Source: an uncultured Hyphomicrobiales bacterium (GTDB taxonomy: Bacteria; Pseudomonadota; Alphaproteobacteria; Rhizobiales; Beijerinckiaceae). From it: DNA of 35,640 nucleotides. This document shows, one piece after another, positions 35,315 through 35,640 of the stretch. The translations under genes and the position numbers were made by a program. The notes under the pieces are model-generated. The model had not been told where the DNA came from and made no database searches. It saw only the letters and a list, made by a program, of their open reading frames with translations. The first letter of the stretch is position 1, and each line of letters begins with the position of its first letter. The stretch lies in NCBI GenBank assembly GCA_903932535.1, contig CAIZGR010000865.1, forward strand, positions 1 through 35,640, read 5' to 3'.

Positions 35315-35640
35315 CAAATACATTGCGCATCTTGCCTGGACCCGGCTGATCTGATCAAGGACCCCGCGCCCGCCAGGCGTCGCTCGCGCGCAGACGTGAG
35401 CGACGCCGTCATCGCCATCGAAGCGACGGATCTCGCAATCGCGCCGCGCGAGTTTCGGGACGCCGTGAAGGCGTGGCAAACAGAAAACGGCCGGCTGGTA
35501 GACCCCTCTGCCGACGAGGAGCCGGTGGCGCGCCTGACGGAGAAGCTGAAGAAACTTGTCCGCGATTATTCGGCTGCCGGGGGCTTGGACATGAGAAAGC
35601 CCCGGCTTTTTGGGCCGGGGCTATTGGTTGAGCGGATAAA
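35315..35640 (+). CDS. Open frame cut by the window edge, unknown
   Basis: The frame is open from 35315 to the end; a GTG at 35396 is a possible start with a poor ribosome site. The translation contains DLAIAPREFRDAVKAWQTENG, then EEPVARLTEKLKKLVRDYS, a charged helical stretch with ordinary codon use. I do not recognise the family. A strong hairpin lies inside the frame near the window end, which argues either that the true gene ends before or that this is a remnant. It is divergent from arsR and so could be its target only if real. Low confidence. Confidence 0.25.
35598..35622 (+). terminator. Strong GC-rich hairpin near the right edge
   Basis: AGCCCCGGC (35598-35606) pairs perfectly with GCCGGGGCT (35614-35622) across a 7-nt loop TTTTTGG. 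No T-tract follows, but the shape is typical of a terminator or attenuator. Confidence 0.5.

Overview
The window is a GC-rich piece of chromosome, apparently from an alphaproteobacterium of the Hyphomicrobiales (Rhizobiales). The guess rests on protein character and gene order: a bc1 operon in the order Rieske, cytochrome b, cytochrome c1; trmL divergent from it; mtnP behind it; a YciI-EVE pair upstream of acs; an MCDYS-type small protein; and an EryA-like kinase with a SorC regulator. No rRNA, tRNA, CRISPR array, transposase or integrase was recognised.

Layout. 1-6.1 kb: the 3' end of an outer-membrane barrel gene, a CHASE2 adenylate/guanylate cyclase, a MepA-type murein endopeptidase divergent from a lipoprotein alpha/beta hydrolase, a GNAT acetyltransferase and a small MCDYS-type protein. 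6.2-9.7 kb: an AmmeMemoRadiSam locus, with a Memo-AMMECR1 fusion facing away from the radical-SAM gene across two tandem hairpin repeats; two small unknown genes follow. 9.7-11.1 kb: a decayed stretch holding the remnant of a LuxO/NtrC-type sigma-54 activator. 11.1-19.9 kb: housekeeping genes, namely a YqhA-type membrane protein, mtnP, petCBA, trmL, a LuxR-type response regulator, acs, an EVE protein and a YciI protein.

20.0-34.8 kb is the most distinctive region, a polyol or sugar catabolic island. A HAD phosphatase and a class II aldolase read leftward. Divergently, a SorC regulator, a Tat-exported binding protein, two permeases, two unequal ABC ATPases, an EryA-like FGGY kinase, a D-2-hydroxyacid dehydrogenase, a GlpD/EryB-like flavoprotein, a second class II aldolase and a short ribulokinase-like FGGY kinase read rightward, with start/stop overlaps at three of the last four junctions. 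The logic suggests uptake of a polyol or sugar, phosphorylation, FAD-linked oxidation to a ketose phosphate, and aldol cleavage to DHAP plus an aldehyde. No EryC, second TpiA or RpiB gene is present, so the route should differ from classical erythritol degradation. Substrate and order of steps are inference.

34.8 kb to the end: a convergent ArsR repressor with the cysteine spacing of SqrR/BigR persulfide sensors, its AT-rich palindromic promoter, and an open frame cut by the window edge.
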